A stretch of 64,000 bases of DNA. It comes from Manduca sexta (Eukaryota; Arthropoda; Insecta; Lepidoptera; Sphingidae). How positions within the stretch are numbered: the first letter of the stretch is position 1; each line of letters starts with the position of its first letter. Shown piece by piece: positions 1-10,400 of this stretch. Below the pieces are notes generated by a model. That model was not told the origin of the DNA and searched no databases. It saw only the letters and a list, made by a program, of their open reading frames with translations. The translations under genes and the position numbers were made by a program. The stretch lies in the NCBI RefSeq assembly GCF_014839805.1, contig NC_051117.1, forward strand, positions 6,324,001-6,388,000. The letters run 5' to 3'.

Positions 1-185
1 ATGCTTACATATGGCATTAATGCGTCATTATAAAAAACACATGACACTTCTAAACGTTTGTTAAATACTTCACATAAGATTATATGATGAGCTATTTTTA
101 CAGACATGCGGGATTAATACACGGATAGAAATGGCCTATTTAAAATTTTGCTATAGTTTCAAGAAAACTTGGTGCTGGAATTTCT

Positions 186-262
186 GTGGCGTACCTTGGT
201 AGAGGTCTATGTCCAGCAGTGGACTGCAACGGGCTGATGATAATGATGATGGTATTTAGTTT
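186..262 (+). repeat. Rep-H fragment (3' tail of a dispersed retroelement-like repeat)
   Basis: The stretch contains a block reading about GTCCAGCAGTGGACTGCAAC and ends in GGGCTGATGATAATGATGATGG. Related blocks with the same GGCTGATGATGATGA-type tail occur at 20145-20238 and, inverted, at 57314-57425. A conserved block running into a short-period tail is what the 3' end of a LINE or SINE looks like. Only the 3' part is present. The small ORFs here on both strands are translations of this repeat and are not genes. Confidence 0.5.
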
Positions 263-900
263 ATTGAATGTCGAGATGGTCAACGCTATTTTTAATAGTA
301 ATGCCATCAAAACAATACTGTTTAGTGTAGTATGTTCCCTAAGCAGCTTCAGGAATGCAAATATCCCTGGTTCAATGTAAAAATTTACTAATGGCAAAAA
401 ATCATCAAGTACAGTTTATAACGCCCTGAATATCATAAAATATTTAACATACTCACTAGATTTTAAGAATAAAAATATTCAAAAATTTAAGTATTTTACT
501 TTTTTTAACATAATTATATTTAAGATGATGTAGGGAAAACAATATAACTAAAACTAAAAGTGGCTTAATTCATACTTTTGTATATCAGTTAATGAGTTCT
601 TGTAGTAAACCGACAATATTTACCTACTGCCTTAGAAAAGCAGAATATATTGCCCCCTAAAGCAGCTGGTATGTATATGACGATTAGGTAGTTCATTTGT
701 CTATATTTCAACTGCGTACACTACTTTTTATGCAACATGTAAGGAGACCAGCAAGATCTGCTGATAAATAACACGACTTATAAACAATAACTCACTCATC
801 GTCACTCAAGACATCAAATTAATTCAATACAATTTCACTTCTCTTCTCTAAAATTAAAATAGTGCAATATGCTGTTTAGAACCAGAAATAGACAAAGCGA
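263..900. other. AT-rich non-coding stretch
   Basis: I see no exon-like reading frame, RNA gene or repeat shared with the rest of the window. It is plain AT-rich sequence. Confidence 0.5.
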
Positions 901-1058
901 TAGTCACACAATTTGATGGAGATATTCCCTAGCATATTAGATTTGAAACCTCAATATATTTCCGCCATATTGTGTGTCTAGTCACACCATTTGATGGGCA
1001 CATTCCCTAGCTGTTTAAATTTATAACTTGTGACATATTTCTACCATAATATCAGTCG
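901..1058. repeat. Tandem duplication, ~78-bp unit, two copies
   Basis: A unit starting TAGTCACACAATTTGATGG at 901 recurs at 979 as TAGTCACACCATTTGATGG. Both copies continue into ATTCCCTAGC and later a CATATTTC(T/C)(A/G)CCAT-like block. The copies differ by several substitutions, so the duplication is not very recent. No coding function is visible. Confidence 0.6.
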
Positions 1059-1261
1059 GTTATGAAATCCTCATCTTAAACGCCATATATTTCATCAAGA
1101 GAAGAGAAATTATAAAAGTGCATATAACGAATCGCGTGTTCTGGAATGCAAGGATCATCCGTCACCAATGCCCACACACTCCTACGTAATGTTAAATAAG
1201 TGGTCGATGGAACGATATGTGCGACAATTGATCCTTACGTACTAGATATTACGGACCTTCA

Positions 1262-1395
1262 TCAGACCTTTTGGATAGCTTAGGATAAAATGTAGCCTAT
1301 GTTATATAGGACATGATCTACCTATGTGCCAAATTTCATCTAAATCAGTTTACTGGTTTCTGCGTTTACTGACAAACATTTTTTTTTATTTATAG
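1262..1395 (-). repeat. Rep-L copy
   Basis: Read on the minus strand this gives a block with AAACGCAGAAACCAGTAAAC, then GATGAAATTTGGCAC, then ATCATGTCCTATA and AGGCTAC. The same order of blocks is seen at 28598-28872 and 55003-55255 (+). It is a dispersed non-autonomous repeat; its superfamily is not clear from the sequence. Confidence 0.5.
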
Positions 1396-1556
1396 TATTA
1401 GATTGATATCCCCAGTAGTTATATGTTTGCGTTTTATTTTTCCCTTCTCTATATACGGTATAACAGCCAGTACACTACCGTGTGATGGCAATTTTTTTTT
1501 GCAATAAAAGTTAACATACACTTAAAATTCATACAGTCTCATTAGTATTTTGAAGT

Positions 1557-1672
1557 CTGCCAATCCGCACTAGGCCAGTGTCGTGGACTAAGGCCCAACC
1601 CCTATGTCGTAGGAGCGGCCCGTGCCCAGCAATGGGACAGTATATAATACAAAGCTGATATTATAATAGAGT
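1557..1672 (+). mobile_element. SINE-A, 3' portion only
   Basis: This holds the 3' body of the ATT-tailed SINE: CAATCCGCACTAGGCCAGTG, GGACTAAGGCC, a diverged GTAGGAGCGGCCCGTGCCCAGC and ATAATACAAAGCTGATATTAT. The tRNA-like 5' half is missing, the usual 5' truncation of reverse-transcribed copies. A 104-codon minus-strand ORF overlapping it is rejected as coding. Confidence 0.6.
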
Positions 1673-1932
1673 CTCATTAACGCAGTAATACTACTACGAA
1701 TAATTCTTGGATCCCCCGGAGTACTGCGTGCGTTTCGATACAACATATCAAAAATATCTTCAAGATAAGATGGAATCAAATTGTTATCAAACGTAAATAG
1801 AACGTAATAAAAATGATAATACTTTAAGGAAAACATTGCTTTTATACACTTTATTGTTCGCTGTGGCCGCGTTGTAATCAGCTCCTGAGATATAATACAC
1901 ATATAGCTTTATAATAGTATGAAATTTTATTT

Positions 1933-2065
1933 AAAGAGCATCACGCGGTTCTCCCTTTTCCGGGGGAGGCAGAGGTGTAACTCATTTCACCAGTTATGTT
2001 GGATTCTATGTATTGTTCGGGCCTACAGCCTTCCAGACTTGGGTCTGATACTGAGTACTAAAACT
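1933..2065 (-). mobile_element. SINE-B, 3' half
   Basis: The reverse complement reads ACTCAGTATCAGACCCAAGTC...GCCCGAACA...CACCTCTGCCTCCCCCGG...CGCGTGATG. This matches the order of blocks in the full SINE-B copy at 60973-61255 (CTCAGTATCAGCCCGGAGTC ... CCTTCGGGGATAAAATGCGTGATG). The tRNA-like head is absent. It is strongly diverged. Confidence 0.45.
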
Positions 2066-2434
2066 TATTCACAGTTTTATTAAATAAATATAGATTTATA
2101 ATGTCGAAGATTCGGTATCTCTTCTTTTCCACAACTCCAATTCAAGCGTCCAACTCTTTTTTAATAGGTATTCATGGGCAAGAACCACTTACCACTAGAA
2201 AACCAACTTGTTTTCATATATTTGACTTTAAATACGTGTCCTCGTATGCAATTTTGTCAATTTACATTCACATAACAAAGGAACACTAAATTGCATATAA
2301 AAATTCATAAAATGAGAGGATAAAATAAAATTTAAATGGTCGAAACAATAAGGAACTTTAAAATACTTTACCATTGTACAAGAATTTAGTGATTTTTATA
2401 CTCGAAGTTGACTTTGGCTCCGGTGTTTGTGTAA

Positions 2435-2655
2435 AATATGTCGATATTTGTTAGTAAGGTAGTTATCGACATCGATACTAGAACACAATCAAAATAATTT
2501 CAGAAATTAGATATTTTAAAAACGAATTACTATCGTTTTACAATAATTATATATTTTTAAGATTAGTGCACAACATAAATATATTTTATTTACACCCCAC
2601 CAGAATCTACTGAGTAAAAATACCAAACAATCGATACCAAAACTATCGATACATT
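2435..2655. promoter_or_regulatory. Cluster of ATCGATA motifs
   Basis: Five TATCGA/ATCGATA-type words fall within about 215 bp, at roughly 2441, 2464, 2471, 2630 and 2644. The last is an exact TATCGATA, the word bound by the insect DREF factor at housekeeping promoters. No initiator-exon structure was found beside it, so a promoter role is only a possibility and chance clustering in AT-rich DNA is not excluded. Confidence 0.2.
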
Positions 2656-3650
2656 TACAACGTTAGACCATAGAGTATGTAAAGTAAATGGCCTATTTAC
2701 AGTCGCAAGCGAGCCACGACTCGTAACAGCCGTTTACGATGAGCTATAACGTGTCCCTTCTACATTTCAAATCTTCGCTGTCGTTATACCGTGGAATTCA
2801 AATCGTCTACACATTAGGGTTAGCAAACAGAAACTATACTTAATGTAGAAACTGTTGAAGCTTACAATGGAAGTAATTAAAATTATAACAGTTTTCTTTT
2901 TACAGGGAATTGATTAAAATATAAATTCAGTACCTTGAAATAAACTTTTTAATTTAATCTTGTTATGCGATTAAAATCTTGACAACGCGCTTGGAAATCC
3001 GTGAAACGTCAACACGAATTACTTGAACGCATGGCAACCCTAAACCGACGCAGTTTGTCATTGGAATTCAAATCGATTTCGAGTTGTCATCGAGTGGCGT
3101 CGAGTTTTCATAGTAGGCAGTTAATCTCGCCACATGATTACCATACGGACCACGTATTGGTCTTTGTTGCCGACTCAGGTTATGTCACTAAAGATCATGC
3201 TATGTAGTTTTATTCATGACTGTTTAGCGTGGAAAAATGTATTTCGTTTTATATGTATCTCATAGCGTATTTTAAACACGTTGGTGAGATTTTTTCTATG
3301 GAATTTTCGTAGTAGGGCCCGTCACGCTTTTTCTAATGAAATGACCGAATGAGGTATTAATTTTAATTATTATTTTATTCGGTTCACTCAAACTATAATC
3401 TGCCGTTGACGATAAGGTTTATTTTAATTTGTATGCTAAAGGTATGCCTTTGTATAAATTTATTTATTACTTTAATAATGCTTTTTTAAAGCTTATTAGT
3501 TATAAATAAATAAACAAAATACATATATGTAATATAAGCTCAAATTTGATCAATCTAGCGATCGAAGCCAAATAATTCGTAGAAATGGCACGAAACCCCA
3601 TACAGCACAATTCCAAGAATTGAACATCAACCGTATCAACTTTTTGAAAA
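2656..3650. other. Non-coding stretch
   Basis: I see no convincing exon here. A 68-codon frame at 3001-3207 (+) opens with a GTG, has no splice context and no recognisable motif. Nothing else stands out. Confidence 0.45.
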
Positions 3651-3862
3651 CGAGCACGGCAAAGTGACCCCTCTGCACCTGAAAGTAAGTGGAGTGGGGT
3701 CCAATAGAATATCGACTGACGAGAGATGATTACCTCCAGTCGACACAATTATGCCGGCCTGTTGGAACAATATACACAGGTTAATCCCGGAACGCGACAC
3801 TTACGTGGGCCATGGCGGGTTTTAACACTGCTACACTGCGGATATAAAATATATACCACAAA
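3651..3862 (-). mobile_element. SINE-C copy
   Basis: This copy shows the family signature: CACGGCAAAGTGACCCC, a diverged GTCGACTG/CAGTCGAC inverted pair around ATGATTACC, then ACAATTATGCCGGCCTGTTGG, then GGCGGGTTTTAACAC and GGATATAAAATATA. Strand is assigned from copies that end in an A-rich tail (for example 36065-36243). The 82-codon minus ORF here is a translation of the repeat. It abuts a SINE-A copy immediately to its right. Confidence 0.7.
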
Positions 3863-3876
3863 CATTAACATTGAAA

Positions 3877-4184
3877 TAATAATAATAATATCAGCCCTGT
3901 ATTATATACTTGCCCACGGCTGAGCACGGGCCTCCTCTGCTACTGAGAGGGATTAGGCCTTAGTCCACCACGCTGGCCTAGTGCGGATTGGTAGACTTCA
4001 CACTCCTTCAAAATTCCTAAAGAGAACTTCTCAGATGTGCAGGTTTCCTCACGATGTTTTCCTTCACCGTTAAAGCGAATGATAAATTCACAAAGAATAC
4101 ACACATGATTTTTGAAAAGTCAGAGGTGTGTGCCCTTGAGATTTGAACCTTCCGTTTCACACCCAACTAGGCTATCGCCGCTCA
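3877..4184 (-). mobile_element. SINE-A, near full length
   Basis: The plus strand opens with AATAATAATAATAATATCAG, the reverse of the (ATT)n tail. It runs through CCACGCTGGCCTAGTGCGG, TTTCCTCACGATGTTTTCC and ends CCCAACTAGGCTATCGCCGC, the reverse of the SINE head. A B-box-like GATTTGAACC is at about 4140. The region between the two promoter boxes is shortened compared with 49908-50227. Confidence 0.8.
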
Positions 4185-4459
4185 TATTATTATTTAGACA
4201 GCCAATTTTTCTCAAGTACGCTGTCATAGTGAGTAATTAGTGGCATCATAGTTGCTTCAATCGTCGGATACTCCGCTTAATCGACGCTAATGAGAGCTAA
4301 TACGTATGTCGTTAAGTGTCCTGCCAAATATATTACAATTAGCCCACGTCTTGTTGAGATACCGACTAATCTCACAATGCATGTCATGAGAACTAAGACA
4401 TTAGAATATTTTGTCACTGAGTATTCTCTACTACGTTGAGCTAAATACATTCCGCTTTT

Positions 4460-4693
4460 TTAATAAAATAATGACCTATTCCAAAATTGTTTATATGTTG
4501 GAGTCATCAAAAGGTCATTTCTGTTTGTAACCTTTTTTATTCTTACTTTTTTTTCATGTTATAGGTTTCATTGTTGACTTATCTTTAAAAATTTAAATTT
4601 TATAGCAACTTAAAAAAAAGGTCGCAAACAGAAATGAGTTTTTTGACGATTCCCACAAATTAACAATTTTGGAATAGGTCATTGTTTTATTAA
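4460..4693. mobile_element. Foldback MITE with ~70-nt terminal inverted repeats and TTAA flanks
   Basis: The left arm starts TTAATAAAATAATGACCTAT (4460) and the right arm, reverse-complemented, starts TTAATAAAACAATGACCTAT. The match continues through CCAAAATTGTT, TCATTTCTGTTTG and ACCTTTTTT, about 70 nt with roughly ten differences by eye. TTAA lies at both boundaries, 4460-4463 and 4690-4693. The centre is short, AT-rich and non-coding. TTAA flanks are typical of piggyBac-type insertion, but the ends do not start with the usual CCC, so the superfamily is left open. Confidence 0.75.
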
Positions 4694-4766
4694 GAGAGCG
4701 ATCCAATAAAGTATTTTGATGACATTCAAATTATTTGATGATAGAATAATAAGTTTAAATACTGAT

Positions 4767-4943
4767 TAAGGGTCTGTTCCACAATTTTCAAATATTTTAT
4801 GAAAGTTATCGTATTAAACAACTAATGTAGATAGTACTCTTTTTATTACCGTTTATTTGTGAGCATAGATTAAAGAATGGCTTGTATTTGACTTATTTAT
4901 GTGACAATTCGCATTTACTCAGGAGTAATGGAACGTGCCCTAA
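4767..4943. mobile_element. PIF/Harbinger-type MITE (171 bp, TAA flanks)
   Basis: The element runs 4770-4940, with GGGTCTGTTCCA at the left and TGGAACGTGCCC at the right. The right end reverse-complements to GGGCACGTTCCA, matching the left at 9 of 12 positions. TAA lies directly outside each end (4767-4769 and 4941-4943). A GGG start with a 3-bp TWA target duplication is the pattern of PIF/Harbinger elements. The interior has no ORF. It lies 73 bp from the foldback MITE. Confidence 0.5.
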
Positions 4944-5324
4944 AAGTGGTAAGGTCAATGTCTGCAATACTGAATGTCACAGTAGATAACTAATGTTAGC
5001 AATCGTACTGGTATTGTTAGCTATAATAAATAGGTGACTTGGGTCCTAACCATAGTTATCTATTTATTAGCGACTGTTTTAATGTTTGGGGAATACACTT
5101 GTAGATTAACTTATCCTTTATGACCACTAGCTTTTCCAAGCAATTGGTCGGAATCATCCCTGTACTACTCCCTCAGTAGTTCCTCAGAATTTCTGTTCAA
5201 TTACCAACGCGAGCGGTTTGTTTGGTACAAAGCACAAAAAACATCAATAAAAGACACGAATGTCACCAATTTGTATCGGAGTAACATCCCCAATGGATAA
5301 AGTTTCTAACTTAAGCAAACACAA

Positions 5325-5480
5325 GGCGCGATATATAAGGCATTGCATTTGTAGAACGCATTGGTTATTCTGCGCGGGCGCAGGTCCCAACACGCGCGCA
5401 TTAACATTCCCAGCTCTCGCGCCGGTTCTCATAGCAAGCCGCACGCTTTTAATAGCTGTCTCAAATGTGACCTGTGTCTA
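5325..5480. other. Short CpG-dense patch
   Basis: A patch of about 150 bp has many CG dinucleotides (CGCGGGCGCAGG, CACGCGCGCATT, CTCGCGCCGG) inside AT-rich DNA. On the plus strand a GATATATAAGG word precedes it at about 5330. ORFs cross it in several frames (66-81 codons, overlapping) and none has recognisable motifs. It could be a small promoter or 5' UTR, or an undecayed repeat insertion. Confidence 0.25.
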
Positions 5481-5481
5481 G

Positions 5482-6820
5482 CGGATGAGCTATTGTCTTC
5501 GCTGGTATCGGGGTTCGATATTTGTAATTTTTGTATAAGTTTCAGCCTTCCACGCGAAATCAGGGGTGTTTTAAGTTTAACGTGTGTATCTTCTGTAGCA
5601 TCGTAGGACCTAATCGGATGAACAGATTTTGATTTTTGTCTACAGATTTTGAATCGACCTTCCGGGTATCGCGTAACTTCACTAATGACGTGACAGCAAT
5701 ATATTCGTTTCTACTTCATATTTTATGCATAGCAATAAAACTCAAAGAAATATAACCCCGTCCCGCAGCCTTAGGGTGTCCGGCAGCACTGCATCTTTCT
5801 AGTTTATACCGAGGAGTTGTATGCGACTAAGTTTCATATATATGACCTAAATGAAAACCACCTTACACGTGTTCATTGTTAGAAAACGAAAACTAAAGGT
5901 CATTAATATATTGTCGCTGTAACTTAGAAAATACCGTGGTGCACCGTGATCTTAAAAGCTCATTCTCATGTTATTTACAATTTATGTTTGGTTAGTGTAT
6001 TACAAATATTATATTATGTTTTTCGGAATATTATATACAAAATAATAAGGTTGTGAGCAACGTATCCGATATCATTTTTAACTTACACAAGATTTGTCCG
6101 AAACTTTTACAAAGTAAAAATAATACGTATAACAAGGTTTCAAGGTAATAATTTGTTATTCAACATGTTTTTACATGAAACAACTAGGGGTTAGTTAAGT
6201 TTAATTAGTAAAAGTTATGGTTATAAGCTGAGATGTAATAGTTTTTATTGCATAATGAATTGTATGGCAAAGTAAACCAGTTAATTAAAAGGTTACATTA
6301 ATTTTATAGAGAAAAAACGACAATTCAATAAGAGCGCTTCATTTATCAGTTTGCCGCGACGATAAAAAAATACCATGAATAAATGTACTAATAAAAATTC
6401 AAATTTCTGAAGAAAAAATGATACTAACAGAGTCAACATTTTATAACGCTATGTTATCTATGTTAAAAGCCCACACTCAAGATACAACCACTCCATCGTA
6501 GGCCGTTAAATATTAAAATTAAACATTTTAGTACGTCATATAGACGCGAAATTGACATTTCAACATATAGCGAATAAAAATAAAAATAATTAAAGACGAG
6601 TACTGGCGAGCGTAGGAAATGCGATTACATGAATAATTCATTGAAGATAACCAACGAAATAAGACGATTGTTCGCTTCTCAGAATGGCGTGTTTAGATCT
6701 CGTGCGCACATGTACTGAAAAGGATTGATTTTAATGTAAAAGATAATGTAGCGCTGCTGGAATTTTTTTTTCGATTCTGTCACTCAATAGCAGCGTCTTG
6801 TAATTGATTTGTGCACTTAC
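5482..6820. other. AT-rich non-coding stretch
   Basis: No ORF, splice-flanked exon, RNA gene or shared repeat was found. Confidence 0.45.
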
Positions 6821-6828
6821 GAGTCAAG

Positions 6829-6842
6829 TTAGGTTAGTTAGG
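6829..6842 (+). repeat. Short TTAGG-type motif
   Basis: The sequence TTAGGTTAGTTAGG is two to three imperfect units of the insect telomere repeat TTAGG. A block in the opposite orientation lies 190 bp to the right. Confidence 0.4.
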
Positions 6843-7029
6843 AATAAATAGTATGGCATTTTAGGTATTATTACAATAAACAAGTACTTGTAAAATGAAA
6901 TGTTATCACTATCCTTTTAAATCTGTGATAATTGAAGAATTAAATCAGCGAGGTTCCGAGTTACATTTTTAGTTAGTCTATATATAGTGTAGGCAAAGTA
7001 ACAGTTTTTCGACTTGCTAAACGCATAAA

Positions 7030-7050
7030 CCTAACCTAACCTAACCTTAC
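7030..7050 (-). repeat. Short (CCTAA)n telomere-type block
   Basis: CCTAACCTAACCTAACC reads as three to four TTAGG units on the minus strand. It is too short to be a telomere relic with confidence. It may be a repair patch or chance. Confidence 0.45.
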
Positions 7051-7182
7051 CCATAAGTTGCACGGGATTGGACCGTGCGTACATCGGCATAGATCCGCCC
7101 CTTATGTTATGGTGCGCAAATAAAGTCGATGAGTTTCAATGTGTAATAGTTCGCGCCCCCTTAGGGGATAAAATGATTAATT
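7051..7182 (+). mobile_element. Possible diverged SINE-B 3' fragment
   Basis: The order GATCCGCCCC ... TTCGCGCCCCCTTAGGGGATA and AAATGATTAATTG resembles the SINE-B 3' half (CTCGCCCCCTATC ... CCCCTTCGGGGATAAAATGCGTGATG). Similarity is limited to short blocks, so this is a weak call. Confidence 0.3.
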
Positions 7183-8452
7183 GCATTCGCCCTTAAATTT
7201 ATTCGCTCCGCCTACTTGGATGTTTTTGGATTAGTGGATTTACATCAGTAGTAAAAATTACGGATAATTACAGGATAAATAATTTTCATGGTGTAACATA
7301 ATATTTATAAATGATTAAGGAGGGAAAAACAAAATGATTTTGTCATAAATATTACCAATAATATAATTATGTTTCTACGCATATTATATTAAGAATAGGT
7401 ATGTACGTTATGCTTCGAAGTTAGAGATCTTCAAGATAATGATTAATTTTTGGCCATTAACTAATAATAGAAGGTCTCCGTTTTTAGCTACTTTTATTCC
7501 TAATTTGCGTCAAAAATTCGTTAATAACAATTGCAGCCGACGGCTGACAATCCACGGAAAAATTCATTCGCTAAACTATACAATGACTTCCGGGATTTAA
7601 CCTTTAATAAACCAATATACGAGTCGCCTAAACTCAAATTCGTAAAAATAATTCCCGAACGTTTCAATACTAACAAACTATGAACGTAAAAAATCCAGCG
7701 AAAAATAAAAAACCCATGTCGGTTTCCGATCTGGCCACTCGTGACCCAACTTGTCGCGTTTCACTGCGCGCCATAAAAAAAGAAAAAAGCATTTTTGGAA
7801 TATATTTTTTGTCAAAAAAAGTGCCAAGGGGTTATAAATAATATGATTTTTTTACCTGCGACCGACGGGCGAGAATGGCCGCGACGTCGGATTACTAACG
7901 AGAAAAGTACATTTTATTTGAGGATTTTTATTCGGTTATATGACTATTTATAAATCGGATAAAAGTAGACGTCTACGACTATTTGTGTGAAAGAATTTTG
8001 GTTGGTCTAAATTTGTATAAATTTTTAAATAGTTCATATTTTCATTAAAAGAAAGAATCGTGTTATTTTATTTAGTTTATTTTTCACGTAAAAACATGTT
8101 GATCGCATAGATATAACGCACGACATTGCGGTTTCCATTTTTAAAAAAAGAATTTTAAATAAATTGAAATTCGAATCACAACATATTTTTTATAACATAT
8201 ATTGTTGCGAAAAGCGAGGAAACATTTTTTTTTTGGTTTGATTTACTCCTTAAGAGAAGGCAAAGGCGAGAAAACATTTTATTTACACCATGCCTAATCG
8301 GTCGCTAGAATTTTTAATCTGTCGTAATTATATTACGAAAGCGTTATCTGTGGTTTTATGTTATTGGAACTTGAAACAGGGACCTCCGTGTTCAATTAAA
8401 TATGCATAAGTATTATTAAAAAAAAAATAAGTATTGGCGCGACGTTTAGATA
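7183..8452. other. AT-rich non-coding stretch
   Basis: I see no gene or repeat of note. Poly-A and poly-T runs are frequent. Confidence 0.45.
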
Positions 8453-8501
8453 TAAAGTTATGTTTTAAATGAGAAGTAATCTCATTTAAAACATAACTTT
8501 A
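8453..8501. repeat. Perfect 22-bp inverted repeat with a 5-nt loop
   Basis: The left arm AAAGTTATGTTTTAAATGAG(A) at 8454-8474 is matched base for base by TCTCATTTAAAACATAACTT(T) at 8480-8500, around the loop AGTAA. One more T-A pair lies outside. No mismatch is present, so the structure is young or maintained. It is short for a microRNA precursor and lacks the usual bulges. Confidence 0.85.
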
Positions 8502-9540
8502 AGTTAAATTCCCAAGATATTTTGTATAAAGTTACGTAATAATCATTAGGCAAACTAAATAAAAACAGTATCAAAACCGAACATGTTATTTACAATGCCA
8601 CAATTTAGATTTGAAACTATTATTTTATCACGATGTCCACCAGCATATTTTTAAAAGCAGGTGCGTGCGCGCACATTTGAAGGCCCATATTTATTAGGGT
8701 CTTTCCATAATAAAAAATAAATGGCATCACAATTATCAACTTTGTCCGAACAGTCGTCATTTTTACAGCAATGAGTATTTTAATGCCGGCAGACATTGTC
8801 GTTAATTAAATGCTCAGTTAAAGTACGAAATATTATCACGTGGTGCAATTTTGGGGCGGTTTTATGTTGGCAACATTTAATAATTCTTTAAATAGAAATC
8901 TAAAACTTGTTAACAGGTATGATCTCTGTGTTCATCTGTTTGCTAATGAAGAGCAAATAACTATTATCACGATATTAACTATTACATAATACATACATGT
9001 AACATAATTTATAATAGATTTGGGTTCATGGGGTATGGACCGTGTGTATTTCTACAAAGTATAAATATGGATAAACGCCTATATCCTTTACAGGTGCCCA
9101 CTTTGTCTAATGTAAAGAGGTCTGACTTATGTATTTTAATGATTTTTAATTTTGGCGGCAATATATTTTGATACATCAACTACCGAAACTAAAAGTTTTT
9201 AGTTTATTGAACCGTGTATACTTTATATATGGATATAATCTGCTTGATCTGATACCTAAACAAAATTTTGTGCTTTACGCTTCAATAAATAAAATAAAAC
9301 TGTATTTTCTTGCGTATGAACCACTTGCAATTGAAAATATGGAAACAGTAAATGATAAGTATCGGAATGTTATAACTTATACAAATACCTAACTTATTCT
9401 GAACACTTTACAACCGACATTTTGTCAACTTGCCTCAAGTAAATCGGAACTTTTGCTGTTAGTTTAAATGACTTCTAAGAGGGAATGAACATTTGTTCCA
9501 CTTGTTTCCGACTATCCTAAAACGAACAAGTTACTGTTGT
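8502..9540. other. AT-rich non-coding stretch
   Basis: A 74-codon frame at 9168-9392 has AT-driven composition and no domain. I consider it chance. Nothing else was seen. Confidence 0.45.
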
Positions 9541-9983
9541 TTTTTTTTTTCTTCAATGAGCAGGCACTTGCGCCGCGCGCTGCGGGCTGCGGCCGCGCGG
9601 TAACATGAGATTTTTGAAACTTGACCGCGACATGCGTCCCGCCACAAATGGATGCAAAGTTCAACACAACGCCACACCGGCACCGATAACGCATTAATTG
9701 CTTTGTAAATCACACGACACACTTGTACGACACTGATAACAGCCGCCTGGCGCGGCTGCTGCCCGCCAACACCGAAACCCATCGGATGCGACCAAGAAGT
9801 TCACACCCGATCATGTAAACTACGGGGCAAGTGTAAATAGCCCGCCATACGGCCACCCGCCGCGGTCCCGGCTCGCACGCGAAATCTGTCACCGATTACA
9901 AAAATAACGAGAGACGGTAGCGAAAATGCAGGCCAGCGACCCCTTCGACACTGATGGGCCATAATTAATCGGTCTCCACATAC

Positions 9984-10000
9984 CTAAACACGGCGAGCAT
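9984..10000 (-). CDS. Possible tiny first coding exon (partial, donor at 9983)
   Basis: On the minus strand a G at position -3 precedes ATG CTC GCC GTG TTT AG, followed at once by the donor GTATGT (9983 downward). That gives Met-Leu-Ala-Val-Phe and a codon split after two bases (phase 2). A short coding tail on a GC-rich 5' UTR exon is common in insect genes. Upstream, the would-be leader contains an ATG opening a 23-codon upstream ORF. The gene body would run leftward; I could not find a second exon in 1-9983, so it may lie outside the window. The plus strand has a 110-codon frame here that I do not believe. Only an ATG and one donor support this call. Confidence 0.3.
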
Positions 10001-10324
10001 GGCGCACTCCACGCGCGCCCAACTCCAAAACACGTTCAAAATATTCACTCGGTTTGACACAACACGCACGTTACATACTCGTTATCACACACTGTCGACG
10101 CTTATTGCACTCGCGATGCACGTAATGTGGTACACTGGTCATTATTTTGTTTATCGCCGGCAGTTTCGGCGGAGAGACGTGACGCGGGCCGCGGCCGGCC
10201 GACAGTCGCGAGTGTACTGCACAGTCACACAACAATGGTGCGGCGCGCGCGAGAACGGGCTGGCACGCACACAACTATACGCCTCTCACTCGCACAGCCA
10301 CAGCTCGGTGTGCACCGACGTGCG

Positions 10325-10333
10325 CTTATAAAA
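10325..10333. promoter_or_regulatory. TATA-like motif
   Basis: CTTATAAAAAA can be read as TATAAAAA on the plus strand or TTTATAAG on the minus strand. It lies at the right edge of the CpG-rich block, about 325 bp upstream of the possible minus-strand start at 10000. No strong initiator was found at the expected spacing on either strand. Confidence 0.25.
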
Positions 10334-10400
10334 AACCAACGATCGGTATGCAGACGTTCGGTTTGAGCAGGTCCTCGGCTTGACGCTGTTTTCGTCTGCG

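Larger units (their letters stand above)
9545..10400 (-). promoter_or_regulatory. CpG-rich block, candidate promoter/5' UTR/intron start
   Basis: About 850 bp with many CpG dinucleotides (GCCGCGCGCTGCGGGC, GCGGCCGCGCGG, GGGCCGCGGCCGGCCG) stands out from the AT-rich surroundings. ORFs occur on both strands in overlapping frames, as expected of GC-rich non-coding DNA. Read on the minus strand it resembles a long GC-rich 5' UTR ending at a possible start codon at 10000 with a splice donor at 9983. It is not possible to tell from sequence alone which strand is transcribed. Confidence 0.4.

Noticed and set aside
1588..1902. 104-codon minus-strand ORF
   Set aside because: It overlaps the 3' part of a SINE-A copy and AT-rich flank, with no motif or splice support.
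9999..10331. 110-codon plus-strand ORF in the CpG-rich block
   Set aside because: Arg/His/Thr-rich composition from GC-rich DNA, overlapped by ORFs in other frames on both strands; more like 5' UTR or promoter.
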